Part shown: positions 1 to 10,913 of the stretch, piece by piece | Numbering within the stretch: position 1 is the first letter of the stretch | Layout of the letters: every line of letters starts with the position of its first letter | NCBI GenBank assembly: GCA_010094045.1 | Contig: ML986703.1 | Location: 1 to 54,952 of the forward strand | Source of the DNA: Lojkania enalia | Taxonomy: Eukaryota > Ascomycota > Dothideomycetes > Pleosporales | Length of the DNA stretch: 54,952 bases | Direction: 5' to 3' | Notes under the pieces: model-generated | What the model saw: the letters and a program-made list of their open reading frames with translations, nothing else | The model's database searches: none | Told to the model about the DNA's origin: nothing | Translations under genes and position numbers: made by a program

Positions 1-1605
1 CCGAGTTTTCTCCTTATCATCCTTTTCAGCAATAATTATCTCTCCTTATACTTTTATTAGGGTCCCTTACGCTTGAATCTGCTTTTTTTTCCGATGTTTC
101 CATTTTATTGCTACTTTATTTACTTCTTAAAGGCTGACGATTTTATTACATATTAACCCGATCTAATATATTACTTTTATAGAGCTTTTCTTAAGCTAAT
201 TTAGCTTCTTAATAATAGAAGCTGGCGAAGAACTTATATCCCTTTAAATCCGATTATAAATTAATATTAATTAAGCTTCTAGCTCGCGCGTGTTACTTAG
301 TATTTTTACTTCTTATAGGGTATTATCTTATACTAGCGGTATTAGCGTACAAAGCTTTATATTAAGTTTTAAAAGTACTACTTCTAGATTAAATAGGACT
401 AGACCAGCTCCTTAAAAGCTTATATAAATATTATCCTTTATAATTAATATATTAAAAGCAGCTTTAAAGGCTGGAAAGAACTTAAGTTTTATAATATAGT
501 TGATATAATTATATACTAAGACTGAGATCTAATTTCTATATATACGCTTTAATAGTAAGAAGTAGCCTATATCTAGTAGCTGTAATAGGTATAATAAATG
601 AGCTGGTATATAGAGTAGAATAATACCCTATTTCTCGTAGAGTTTCTGGAAATTAAGCGAGTTATAGCTGTTATAGCTATTAAAGATTAGTAGTCGACGT
701 GCGTCTATTATACAATCCTTTATATACTTATAAAAGTGCTTTAACTACTTAATACTAAGTTTATTTATTATCCAGCCGTTCTCGCTAACTGCGATAGCCC
801 AGTTCTTAAGTATATTATTACCTTTATACTAGGTAGAGAGATAGTAGTAGCCAGCGATAATAATAAAGGGTAGGAGCGCTTAGCTAGTACTATTAATCTC
901 CTAAATTACTAAAATCTATTTATAATTACCTAATTAAATTACCTTTAGTTAATTATATCTCTCTATACCTATAATAACTAGTTGTAATAAGATAATACCT
1001 ATTTAAAAGCTAGATTTGTTAAAGTTATATATATCCTCGTCTATAATACTATACTTCTCTTTAGTACACCGTATAAGCTTAAACTAGCCTTTAATTATCT
1101 TAAGATCTTCGTATAGAGCTTTCTAGCGATTATAAGGCCGATTTAAGCGTATCTTAAGCTTAGGAGTACGTCTAATAAAGTTCCTAGGCTAATATATACT
1201 AATCTAGCCTATACCGCGTTTAGTAAGTAAGCTATTAGCTATATCTTATACAGCGGCTAAAGTAGGCGCAAATCCTCGCGAATCTAGGTTAAATATATAT
1301 TAGATAATAACCTCCTCTTTAGGTTTTATTAGTCTCTTCGAGTTAGACTTATAATTATACTATAAGCGGATTCCAGCGCGTTATTAGTATATAGTCGTTT
1401 AAATTATATTAAATATTAAAGCAGCGCGTCTTTTACTATTTATTTAACCTCTTTTAGTAGTTAAGAGGGCTAAGTTTACTTAATTCTCGTTTTAGGCTAT
1501 ATTCTTATTATTTCGTTGTTATATTATTGTTAAAAGCTCAGGTGTCGCGTTTTAGTAATAGGGTGGACCGCTCGCTTATATAGGCCGCTCGCTTATAAGG
1601 TACGT
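1..1605 (-). mobile_element. Fot-A pogo-like DNA transposon, cut by window start
   Basis: This is the 5' three-quarters plus 5' terminal repeat of a pogo/Fot1-type transposon read on the minus strand; the 3' end lies outside the window. It is collinear with the complete copy at 46861-48714 (its base 1 matches 47111). The terminal inverted repeat at 1555-1605 ends ...cttataaggtacgt and contains two AGCGAGCGG-like motifs 17 bp apart. It is followed by TA (1606-1607), the usual target duplication. The transposase frame is full of TAA and TAG, as expected after RIP. It interrupts the gag end of the copia relic that starts just after it. Confidence 0.85.
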
Positions 1606-4600
1606 TACTCTATACTATAGTTATACGAGTATACTAAAGACAACTAGAGTTTAAATAGGTTATATTCTTAATTAAACCTATATATAAAGCCCTATTTAGT
1701 AATCTATATATAGTACTCTAAATTACGATTAATAGATAAAATAATATATATTTATAGAACCCGGCTGGTTTATATTATATAGACTAAAGATTCTACTTAG
1801 CCTCTTATACGTGCAGACTTCAGCCGCGTAGAAGAGACTTAAGGGGATTATATAAACTACGACCTCCTATATAGCAATTCTTCTTAAAATTAAGAGATAT
1901 ATATATAAAGAAGTGCTTTATCTACTATAAGGAAGGATACTAGTTATCTAACTATCTCTATTTTAATCGTATATAAGCAATACGTTAATATATTACCTTA
2001 TATAAGAGACTCTATAATATACCTCTCTTATATAAAAAGATTATTGTATATATCTAAGAATTCGAAGGAGAATTAGAGTACGAAGATAATAACCCGTATA
2101 AAGACGAGGATCTGGACCTAAATAAGGAAGAAGATAAAGAGGCTATCTACTACCTTACTACTACTACGTACATCTACTATATAATAGGTAAGAATATCTA
2201 TAATATCGATTTAGAAGAATACGCTAAATAGTTTATTTTTAAAGACTAATACTATATAGTCTATTAAGGTAAACTGTAGAATATAGGTATAGTTAAAGTA
2301 TTAATAGTTAGTAGGGTATAGCTTAAGGTATATATACGAGAGAATTCTTATATAAAGATTAACTAGATACTAGACTAAGCAAATATTAGTTTTAGTAGCT
2401 AGGGTTTAAAGGAATTAATAGGTACTATATAGATTAACAACCCTATTAGTTCTGTTATATACTATATCCTAAATATACTAACACCCTTTCTTCTTTATCT
2501 AGCTAATACTAACTAACTTAGCGCGTATTTTAATAATATACTAAATGTTATCGTATATAAAGATAATACTATAGTTCTAGTTATATATAAATAGGGACAC
2601 CTATTTTTTAATATTAGTAAAAAGGAAAGTATATCTTTTTTTACTAAGACTAAACTTCGCTGCCTCTACTATAGATTTAGATATTCTCGTACGGAGAGAC
2701 TATATAGAATACTAACAAATGCTAGATATAATATCGATGCTTCTATACTAGAAGAAATTAAGAAGTTCTACTATATATATTAATTATACAACCTAGTACT
2801 ACGCCGATTTAAGTTCTCTATTAAGAATAACCTATACTTTAACTATAAGGTTATTATTAATATTATATAGATTAATAATAAGGATATACTATATATAATT
2901 AATACAGGAACTTCCTTCTAAGTAGCTATATTTCTAAAGTCTATATCCGTACAGGATATTTAAAATACCCTCTATAAATATTAGATTAATATATACTAAG
3001 GTCTATTTAATTATACTATATATAACTCTAATATAAACTTTATATTTAAAGACTTTCGTAATTATACAAAGATTATAGGAGCTACTTATAAGTAGATACT
3101 AGTTAAGGTATATTAGGTAGTAGGAAAGATTAAGTATATATACGCTCCTCTCTATTATATATATAATATTCTTAAGATAGAACTTAGAGATCGTACAGAT
3201 AATAAAAGTATCCTCTAAATAGTAGTTAAAGCTCTTAATAATACTACTAGCCTAAACGGTCTAGTACTAATATTTCTAGTATTTAGTATATACCCTAGGA
3301 TTAATTAGAACTCTCTACTATCGCCTAATATTACTATATAAGCTTAAGCTATATAGAAAGTAATAAAGATATTATAGAATAAGAGAGTTAAGGTAGATAT
3401 TAACTATATAATCTATATACGGAACGGACCTATAATATATAATATCCTAAACTTCCCCCTCAGCTCTAAAGTAATAATATAGAGGGAGAAGAAGAGATAG
3501 ATTAGTCCGTATATAATTAAAGGTACTAAAAATCGAGATATTATTATTAATACTAAGAATAGTCTAATTAAACTCTACTGTATATATATTAAACTATACT
3601 ATTATATAGAGGAGGAGGACCTTAGTCTATAATATTAAAAAACCTTTAGATCTAGACAAACCTATACTTATATAATGTAAACCTCTAACTATAAAAAGAG
3701 AGAAAGGCTAAAGAAGCTTATACTAGAACCTACTTACGAACTAAAGTTAAAACTATCTCCTCAGCTAAGAGAAAGGCTCTAGAAGGTCTCTATTCCTATA
3801 GAAGATACTATATAAAAAGAATCTACTCTAGATAAAAATACTATATAAGATAAAATATATAAACTAGAATAAGACTAGAAACTAGGAATAAAGCTAAGAA
3901 GAAGTAGAAGACCCCAAAAGGCTTTAGTATAAGAAATATTACAGATCTTTCTATTATAGAAAGAAGAGTCTAATTATATACTTACTTTAAAGCTGCATAT
4001 AGAAGGTATTATTACTACTCTAGAGGTACTATTTAAGAAATCTAACCGTGTGGAAATAGATAGCCTAATTATAGGAGGTATCTTTAAAGTTTAATCGTAC
4101 GATCCCTTATTATACTCTAGATAGATATTTAACCTCCGCCTTATATAGGAAATTAAAGGTAAGACTACCCAACTATACGAGAAATTATAACTCGTTTTTG
4201 CCGGACATTTAGATATAGAAAAGGAAGAGATTCTTATATAATTACCTACAATCTAGTAGATAAGCTAGAAACTTATCTTCGCTTTAGGCGTATCTCTTAT
4301 TATATTATATAGAATATATTATAAACTAAGAGATATTACGCAAGCGTATATATAATCTACTAATAAACTTATCTATATACTATATACCAGACTACTAAAG
4401 GAGATGTAAAACAATTTCCCGCCGAATACAATCTTTAAGGTTATATAACTACTATATAGCGCAGCTAAATTAGATCTATACTAGTTTAAAACGTACTATA
4501 ATTACTATAAGAAGAAGCTCTAGATAAAAATCTCCTTATATAACCTATACCTATTAATTACGGATAAAGATACTATAGTATTTAGTATTACTAGACTATA

Positions 4601-5600
4601 GATAGATAATACCCTTAGTATAGTTATACTAGAATTTGTATAAAGAGAAGAAGAAGAACTCTATAAAGTTATATTCCGCGCGAAACTAAAAATAGTTCTT
4701 TTATATAAATAACCTCTAGAGTTTAATAGAGAGAAAATACGCCTTATATAAGATAATATTATCCTAACCTAAAAAGATCGGGCTAATAACCTATATATAA
4801 TTAACTTAAATAATAAGAATATAGCTTAAAGATATATTAAATAATATACGCGAGAAGCATATATTATATTAATTTATTAACTAGAAGCTATATTCTATCT
4901 ATCTATAGCTATATAAATAATAGAACTTTCGTATAATAATATTAAGGCGTTTAATATACGGATCTAATAGCAGATTAATAATCTAGACCGTAGGTTAAAA
5001 TACATACTATTACAGCTAGATTATATAAAACTATTTATCTTTATAAATAGTTCGTTTATAAATAATAAAGATTTAAGTTTATAACTTAGGTATATTATTA
5101 TATTAGATATAGAGTACTATATAGGATCCGGAAACGATTTTAAAATCTAAAGTAATATTATATACTAGAATTCTATAAAGTATAAACGTATTACTTATTT
5201 TATACTAGTAAGTAAACTATATAGAATAGTAGAAGGATTTAATAGTACGATTACTCTTAGTATAATACTATAATAGATTATACGAACCTTATAGCTACTA
5301 TAAATTCCTATTATTATCTATATAGATTTAAAATCTCTATACAACTATCTTATTAAACTTAGTATAACTAATAAGAAGAGACTAATAATTAATATTATAT
5401 TACTCTGAGAATTATATAAGAAGAGAGAGATTATAGAAATTAGATAGATTAATAGTAAAGATAACCCTATAGACGCCTATATAAAGAAGACGCTAAATAA
5501 GGTACTAGAAACTCTTATTTTATATAATATACTTATAATCCGGGTTAAAATATTAGTAGATAGACTAGATATTATATAAGATACTATACGCACGCGTATA
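1606..5600 (+). mobile_element. Ty1/copia retrotransposon polyprotein relic, RIP-inactivated
   Basis: Reading in one frame from about 1908 to 5595 gives a recognisable copia polyprotein broken only by stop codons. In order: a gag zinc-knuckle remnant near 1911-1950 (KKCFIYYKEGY); an integrase zinc-finger and core region around 2640-3170 (a TERLYRILTNA segment, then NTGTSF and a KIKYIYAPL segment); reverse transcriptase around 4140-4560 (DITQAYI at 4332-4352); and RNase H around 5000-5480 (IIYIDLKSLYNYL at about 5313-5351, SKDNPIDAYIKK later). The knuckle, the RT motif and the RNase H motif all fall in the same frame, so the damage looks like C-to-T / G-to-A substitution rather than indels. 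The 5' part of gag is lost at the Fot-A insertion. A purine-rich stretch at 5608-5690 could be the polypurine tract. I found no LTR pair. Confidence 0.85.
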
Positions 5601-6410
5601 TAGGGCAGTAGAAGAAAGAGTAGAAGGAAAAGTAGAAGAAGGAGAAGAGTAAGGGGATAAGAAGGATAGAGAAGGATAAAAGGCAGGTAATTGTACGTAT
5701 ATACTAGAAGGGTATATATAATATAGAGGTTTACGTACGTAGATATATAGATAGATAGAGTAGGCCTATAAAAAGAAAAACTACTAGTATCTAAATAGTA
5801 AATATTATATAGAGTTAAAGTATATATTATATAGTTAAGATATATAATATAGTACGTACGTTTAAACCGAGCGTGTATCTTATATAGCCTCTTTAACTAG
5901 GTATATAGTACCCGACAGCAATTAACGAAATAGTTACTTACCTACTCTACTACCCCCGTATGCTGTATATACCGTATAATACTATACTCTACTCTATATT
6001 ACCTTACTAACACTAAGCTAGCTAATAGAATCTATTCTATACCTTTACTATTATAAATATATAGTAATAGAATTAACTATCTAAAGTAGAATTAACTATC
6101 TAAAGTAGAATTAACTATCTAAAGTAGAATTAACTAATTATATATTAACCTTTTATAATACTATATATCTTATACTATACTTAAAATCTTCTTAAACTAC
6201 CTTCTATTATTCTACTATAATAGAAGTATTAAAAAGTATTTAAAGAGAGATTTATAAATTTAATTCTTTATATTAGTCTAGTTTATTATATTTTTATCTA
6301 AAATAGAACTAGATTTATATTTACTTATAAAGATATTAATAAGAGTAAAGAGTATTTTATTATTTGTTATAGAATATTCTTCTACTATATAAAATTTTAT
6401 ATAAATTAGA
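5601..6410. other. AT-rich intergenic DNA after the copia relic
   Basis: No gene is visible. The stretch starts with a purine-rich run (5608-5690), which may be the polypurine tract and start of a decayed 3' LTR. It also holds a short tandem repeat at 6069-6136 and ends at the sharp composition change that opens island 1 near 6410. Confidence 0.5.
6069..6136. repeat. 19-bp tandem repeat, about 3.6 copies
   Basis: The unit agaattaactatctaaagt (19 bp) starts at 6069, 6088 and 6107 with a partial fourth copy at 6126. The copies are identical, so the expansion is probably recent relative to the surrounding mutated DNA. Confidence 0.9.
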
Positions 6411-6673
6411 CAAGATGTCACTTTACTAAATTCTTAAGCAGGGGGATCCTTATAACCGAGAACATGCTGTAGACTATAACACCCAGGACCAGCGCCATTG
6501 TGTTGTAAGCAACCGGTATGTAGCGCATACTTAATTCAGGGCGCCGTACTAGGGATTCCTTTTCCCTATCACCACCCTGCGCTAGTTCAATGTGACGTCT
6601 AGGGTTCTTTGTCACCACTCTACATTTTGCGACACGTGTATCACCGCCTCGATTTTACTCCACGACGTTGACA

Positions 6674-7792
6674 ATGGCTTCATACTTGGTCCCTTCCATC
6701 ATGAATGGCGTGCAAATTCAGCGCTTTGGTGGGCCCGAAGTCTTGCAATACAAAACAGATCTGCCCGTTCCATCTCCTGGCTACGGAGAACTTCTTGTTA
6801 AGAACGACTACATCGGCATCAACTACGTGGATATGTTTGTTTCTATTTCTTTACCATATACAGCTGTTCTTGCTACTAACTTCCCGCTAGCTATTGGCGC
6901 ACTGGAATGTTTGGTCCCGCTCGAAACGGCATCATTGGCCGCGAAGCGGAGGGCATGATCGTGTCCACCGGCGTGGGCGGCGTCGGAAAATTCAAAGCTG
7001 GGGATCGTGTCGTCTGGCTCAGCTATGGCAGCTATGCAGAGTATACCGCGGTTCCAGCTTCGCTGGCTTTCCCGGTGCCCGATGGTATCGAGCCTGGCAT
7101 GGCTGCCGCAGCACTCTTACAAGGCCTCTTTGCACTTACTTTGGTGGAAAAGATTGTGAAAGTAAAGCAAGGCGATTGGGTACTCGTTCATGCGGCGGCT
7201 GGCGGCGTGGGTTTGTGGTTGTGCCAGCTGCTTAGGGCGCATGGCGCAAAGACGATTGGCACGGCGAGCACCGCGGCAAAGCTCGCTCTTGCAAAGGATC
7301 ACGGTGCTGACTACGTGATTAACTACAAAGAGGAAAATGATCTGATCGCGAGGGTCAAGGAGATTACCCAGGGTCACGGGGTGGACATTGTGTACGATGG
7401 TATCGGCAGAGATCAGACCGAGAACAACGCCCACGTCGTGGCACAGCAAGGTACGATTGTAACATACGGCGCGACGGTGAGTACCGTCGCTTTTGACAAC
7501 GTATCCTTCATTCTGGATAAACTACTCATAGCGATAGTCTGGATATCCAGGACAGATCGCACACGGTCAGTTAGCAGCGAAGAAGGCTCAGTTTGTGGGA
7601 CCTGGAGAAAATTCACTGATGAGAAACATTGGTGGCGACTTCCAGCTATGGTGCACAAAGCTCTTTAGAACTATGGCTAAGCACAACATCACTATACACA
7701 TCCACGATACCTACCCCCTCTCGGACATGCGAAAGGTACACGAAGATCTTGAGGCGAGAAGTACCACTGGAAAGGTTCTGGTGAAGCCGTGA
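6674..7792 (+). CDS. Zinc-less quinone oxidoreductase (MDR superfamily)
   Basis: Likely NADPH-dependent one- or two-electron reductase of quinones or activated double bonds (QOR/CRYZ branch), cytosolic. Exons by inspection: 6674-6834, 6891-7476, 7538-7792; 333 aa, the usual length for the family. Intron 1 (6835-6890) has donor GTTTGT and branch TACTAAC; splicing restores NYVDIYWRTG, a typical QOR segment. Intron 2 (7477-7537) has donor GTGAGT and restores the conserved YGATSG. Seen in the protein: GroES-like N-terminal fold, GREAEG, LQGLFALTL, the NADPH-binding AAAGGVG at about residues 155-161, and the C-terminal TTGKVLVKP. The structural and catalytic zinc ligands of alcohol dehydrogenases are absent. 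It converges on the P450 gene 357 bp away. A trans-acting enoyl reductase is possible but the QOR signatures fit better. The gene shows no RIP damage. Start: first ATG in frame; an alternative is the ATG at 6701. Confidence 0.9.
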
Positions 7793-8149
7793 GATAAATC
7801 CTGGATCTTGCGGTGGCAAGCAGCTGCTTATCACAGAGTGGTGGTTATGACAGCATCTCGACTACGATCCTACGATTATATCTGATGTTGTTGTTGCGAA
7901 TCTTAGCAGCATAGGAGAAAAAATCACCATGAACGTTTCCGAATAGACGCGTGTCTCATTGACTACTGTGCTCTGTCCATACTTCACAGAAAGTGTCTTT
8001 ATCTAATGAAGCAATCGATTGAACTAGCCATGACTCTAGCTAGCGAAGCAAAAACCAGACCGATACATGTTGAATGAGCGACACCGACCAAACGCTTCAG
8101 ATGCTTCCACACCAGGACCGCATTGGCTCACTGCCTGTCTGCCAGCTCT
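7793..8149. other. Intergenic region between convergent genes
   Basis: This 357-bp stretch has normal composition and lies between the stop codons of the quinone oxidoreductase and the first P450. It must hold both 3' ends. I see no gene or repeat in it. Confidence 0.6.
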
Positions 8150-9990
8150 CTAACGCCTAGCCCTGAACAGGATCTCACCCTGTGGATCTGGAAATTGATT
8201 CGTCTGGAACAACACGGTCTTGGGTCGGCCCTGGCCTTCCTTGAGTTTAAAATCATACTTATCCAGCAAATACGCGAGAATAAGCTTGACCTGATGACTG
8301 GCGATGGCACGCCCTGGACATGCGTGCCGACCCATACCGAACTGCATCTGCTCCGCGGTAATGCTGGTGAGCTGGAACTTCTTTTCGTTGCCCGGCGACG
8401 TGTGGCGCAGGTTGTAGAAGCGCAATGGCTCGAAGCGTTCGGGCGAGGGGTACAAAGTCACGTCAAAGTTGACGGCATTGGTGGGGAAGAACACAGTGGA
8501 GCCCGCAGGGATTTGCGTGCCGTCTTTGAGAGTGAGAGTCGTCTTAGCTTCGCGCTGGAAAGTGACTGTTGCGCATCAGCGTTAGCAGATTCCGTTGGGT
8601 GGACCGGGTGCAAAATTACGTGTTAGATGGCCAGCGTGCCGAAGCGTTTCCTTGATGAAGCTGTCGGTCTTCTCCAGCTTGGCCATGCTATCCATGGTCC
8701 ACTCGCCGCCCGCTTCCACCAGGGCCGCTTTGGCCTCGTCCCTTAATATTATAGTGTATTCGGGATACGTGGCGAGGTTGTAGATGCAGTTCGTGATCAG
8801 CTGGCTAGTGGTGTTGACGCTCAGAGCGCCGAGGATGAGCTGCAAAATCGCGTGGAGGTGCGAGTCGTTCTTATCCTTTGGATCGCTCGCATCGTCCCGG
8901 ATCCATTCGATTGAGTCGACGGGCTTCTTGTAATCTTGGTCTCGCTCCTGCTTGATCTTCTCAGCGAGGATGGGTGCCAGGAGCTCCTTTGCACGGCGAT
9001 TGCAGCGCCAGACGTCACGAAGCTCGGGGATGAAGTACTGAACCACAGGGCGAAAGACTGGATGGAACACACGCAGCTTCGCAGACGAAAGGAAAATATT
9101 CTTTGTGTACTATCGCTATTGTGTCAGGGGGTATCATAGAACGCAGTCTACGAGGGGTTACTAACGCTGGCACTAATGTCGATCCACTCCTTGTTCTTCT
9201 CGAGGCCATTCCCAATCAAAAGTTTTGTATTTATCTTGCTCACAAGCCTCAGAACCGTTGGGTGTACTTTGATCGGAGTCCAATCTGACTTACGTAAGAG
9301 ACTGCGCTGTAGTTGGTACTAAAACTTATGTACCTTTGCATTCAGGGAATTCGACAGGGGTCATAGTATTGGCACCGTCCCTGGCGTCCGCAAACATGGA
9401 TGCTGGGGAGTGATGTGAGCAAGCGCACAACTCTTAGGGTACTTAATGACTTACGCAAGTGTTTGTTTAGATCTTTATGAAGGCCTTTGTGGACATAGTC
9501 CAGCTTCCACTTCTCGACAGGCCATAGATAAGGTCCGAGGAAGAACTAGAAAACACTCAGCTTTTTGCTAACACAAGGTATGAACTCCGTACACTCTGTA
9601 AAGCGGACGGAAATTTGGTGTCAGGCTGCATCTTCAACTCGTCTAGATAACGCGCGGGAAGAGCGAGCCAGTGGCCCTGGCTTGTCCATATCTTGAACAA
9701 TGAGTTTCGGTTCTATTGCCTTTGTCAGTATCACTGTTTAACTCAGCATGACTGCAGTGATGCAATCTAACCTGACTGTAGGCCTCTCGAAGAGCATGTG
9801 GGTTGTCATACGACCACCTTTTCTTGTAGTCTCCTTGGGGCGTGTATAATGGAATCGTGTCATCCAGACGTTTCGTAGCTAGTGAGCGCAGTATGAGGAA
9901 TGCGACAAGAGTGAGCACTGAAGCAAGGGCAATGAGGTGCACGGAAGATCTGGTGGCTATGAATTCCTGCAAGGAGGTCGGAAGAGACAT
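8150..9990 (-). CDS. Cytochrome P450 monooxygenase 1, seven exons
   Basis: Membrane-anchored fungal P450, probably an ER-bound oxidase of a terpenoid or polyketide-like substrate; it resembles the ent-kaurene-oxidase / gibberellin-type fungal P450s. Exons on the minus strand: 9990-9772, 9712-9593, 9545-9455, 9402-9334, 9284-9166, 9109-8620, 8565-8150. Introns are 59, 47, 52, 49, 56 and 54 bp, all GT-AG. Spliced length 507 aa with no stop. Seen: N-terminal anchor at about residues 17-36; I-helix GALSVNTT at 300-307; ExxR as ETLR at 360-363; heme loop FGMGRHACPG with Cys452. The third exon boundary (TTGC then GTAAGT) and the last (branch CTAAC) are especially clear; the second intron, with donor GTACGG, is the least certain. 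The window offers no sign of inactivation. It converges on the quinone oxidoreductase. The substrate cannot be predicted. Confidence 0.9.
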
Positions 9991-10785
9991 CGTTGAATAT
10001 TACACAGAGCAGCTCCTGCGGCCGCTGGCGATAATGGGAACAATATGTAGAAAGGTAGAAAAACGTTTCGTTTGAGTTGGTGACAGGGATTTTAGAGTGA
10101 GACGCCCGAGAAACGAAAGGAACAATGTTCTAAGGTATCAAGATTTTAACGCTGTACCATCTTGTTCCATTTTCCATCTAATCTAGTCGATTTGGTGTTG
10201 TAATACTATAAACTAAAAGAAACTATCTATATCATGCTCTAGGGGTGCTCTAAAACTCGTAGTACACGCCATAGGATAACTTAGCTGTTCGTTGTAGAAC
10301 CCTGCTGCTCATCGTCGGCCGTACCCAGCCGTACCTAGGTCTCAGGTGATGTGGAGTGGCGGTATGCAGCTAGGCTCAGCCGTGTGTCCGTGTGTCCATG
10401 AGAAACGAGCGGAACGAGCATGAGCGAATTCTGCAGGTCGCCCGTGCGCGGGTCCCGCCAGCTGGCAAGGACCTCACTCACCTATGTCTTGCCTTGTCAA
10501 CGGAACTATACCAAAGCGGATTCAATTGTGAATGCATCGTTTTCTAGGAAAGGAATGTAGTACCAATAGCGTCAACGGAGTTGTGAAGGGAATAAAACAC
10601 GCCACATGCATGCGTGTACCTCAAACCTAAGGACAAGAGTTGAGCGAAGGGCGTGGCATATGCAGTACGGACTTGGGCAACGCTTAAGATGACGCCCCCT
10701 GTAGGCATGGGTCGTAAAGGATTTATCATCAAAGAGGAGTTTAGCCGTATACACCCCCACACCCCCACCCCCCACTATTCGGGTG
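9991..10785. other. P450-1 upstream region and right edge of island 1
   Basis: About 800 bp of normal-composition DNA upstream of the minus-strand P450, and so likely to hold its promoter. I see no convincing coding exon: short open frames at 10544-10775 have no recognisable protein. A GCCGTACC octamer occurs twice (10317 and 10328 region), CCCGTGCGCGGG at 10441-10452 is self-complementary at its ends, and a G-run tract lies at 10751-10774. Confidence 0.5.
10751..10774 (-). other. G-run tract, potential G-quadruplex
   Basis: The minus strand has runs of 6, 5 and 5 guanines separated by T and TGT within 24 bases, which is compatible with a G-quadruplex. It sits within about 30 bp of the point where composition falls to AT-rich DNA. 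Confidence 0.5.
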
Positions 10786-10913
10786 CCTTACGCCAATATA
10801 GAGCAAGGGTATAAGCTAGGTTATAAGCTGTTCTTATTTTTAGCTAACTACTAATATATATATTCTCTATTTTAGTATATTAAATATATTAGTATTAATT
10901 ATAGAAATTTTTA

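Noticed and set aside
1606..6410. LTR pair for the copia relic
   Set aside because: The left side is replaced by Fot-A and I could not match a repeated segment on the right side; decay prevents a call by eye.
7477..7600. Frameshift in the quinone oxidoreductase
   Set aside because: A GT-AG intron at 7477-7537 restores the frame and the conserved YGATSG segment, so no mutation is needed.
10544..10775. Small gene on the minus strand at the edge of island 1
   Set aside because: The frames show no recognisable domain and one ends in low-complexity sequence from the G-run tract.
10785..10913. Left half of the Fot-B interrupted by Fot-C
   Set aside because: The sequence left of Fot-C does not match Fot-B, so simple nesting is not supported; a deletion or junction insertion is more likely.
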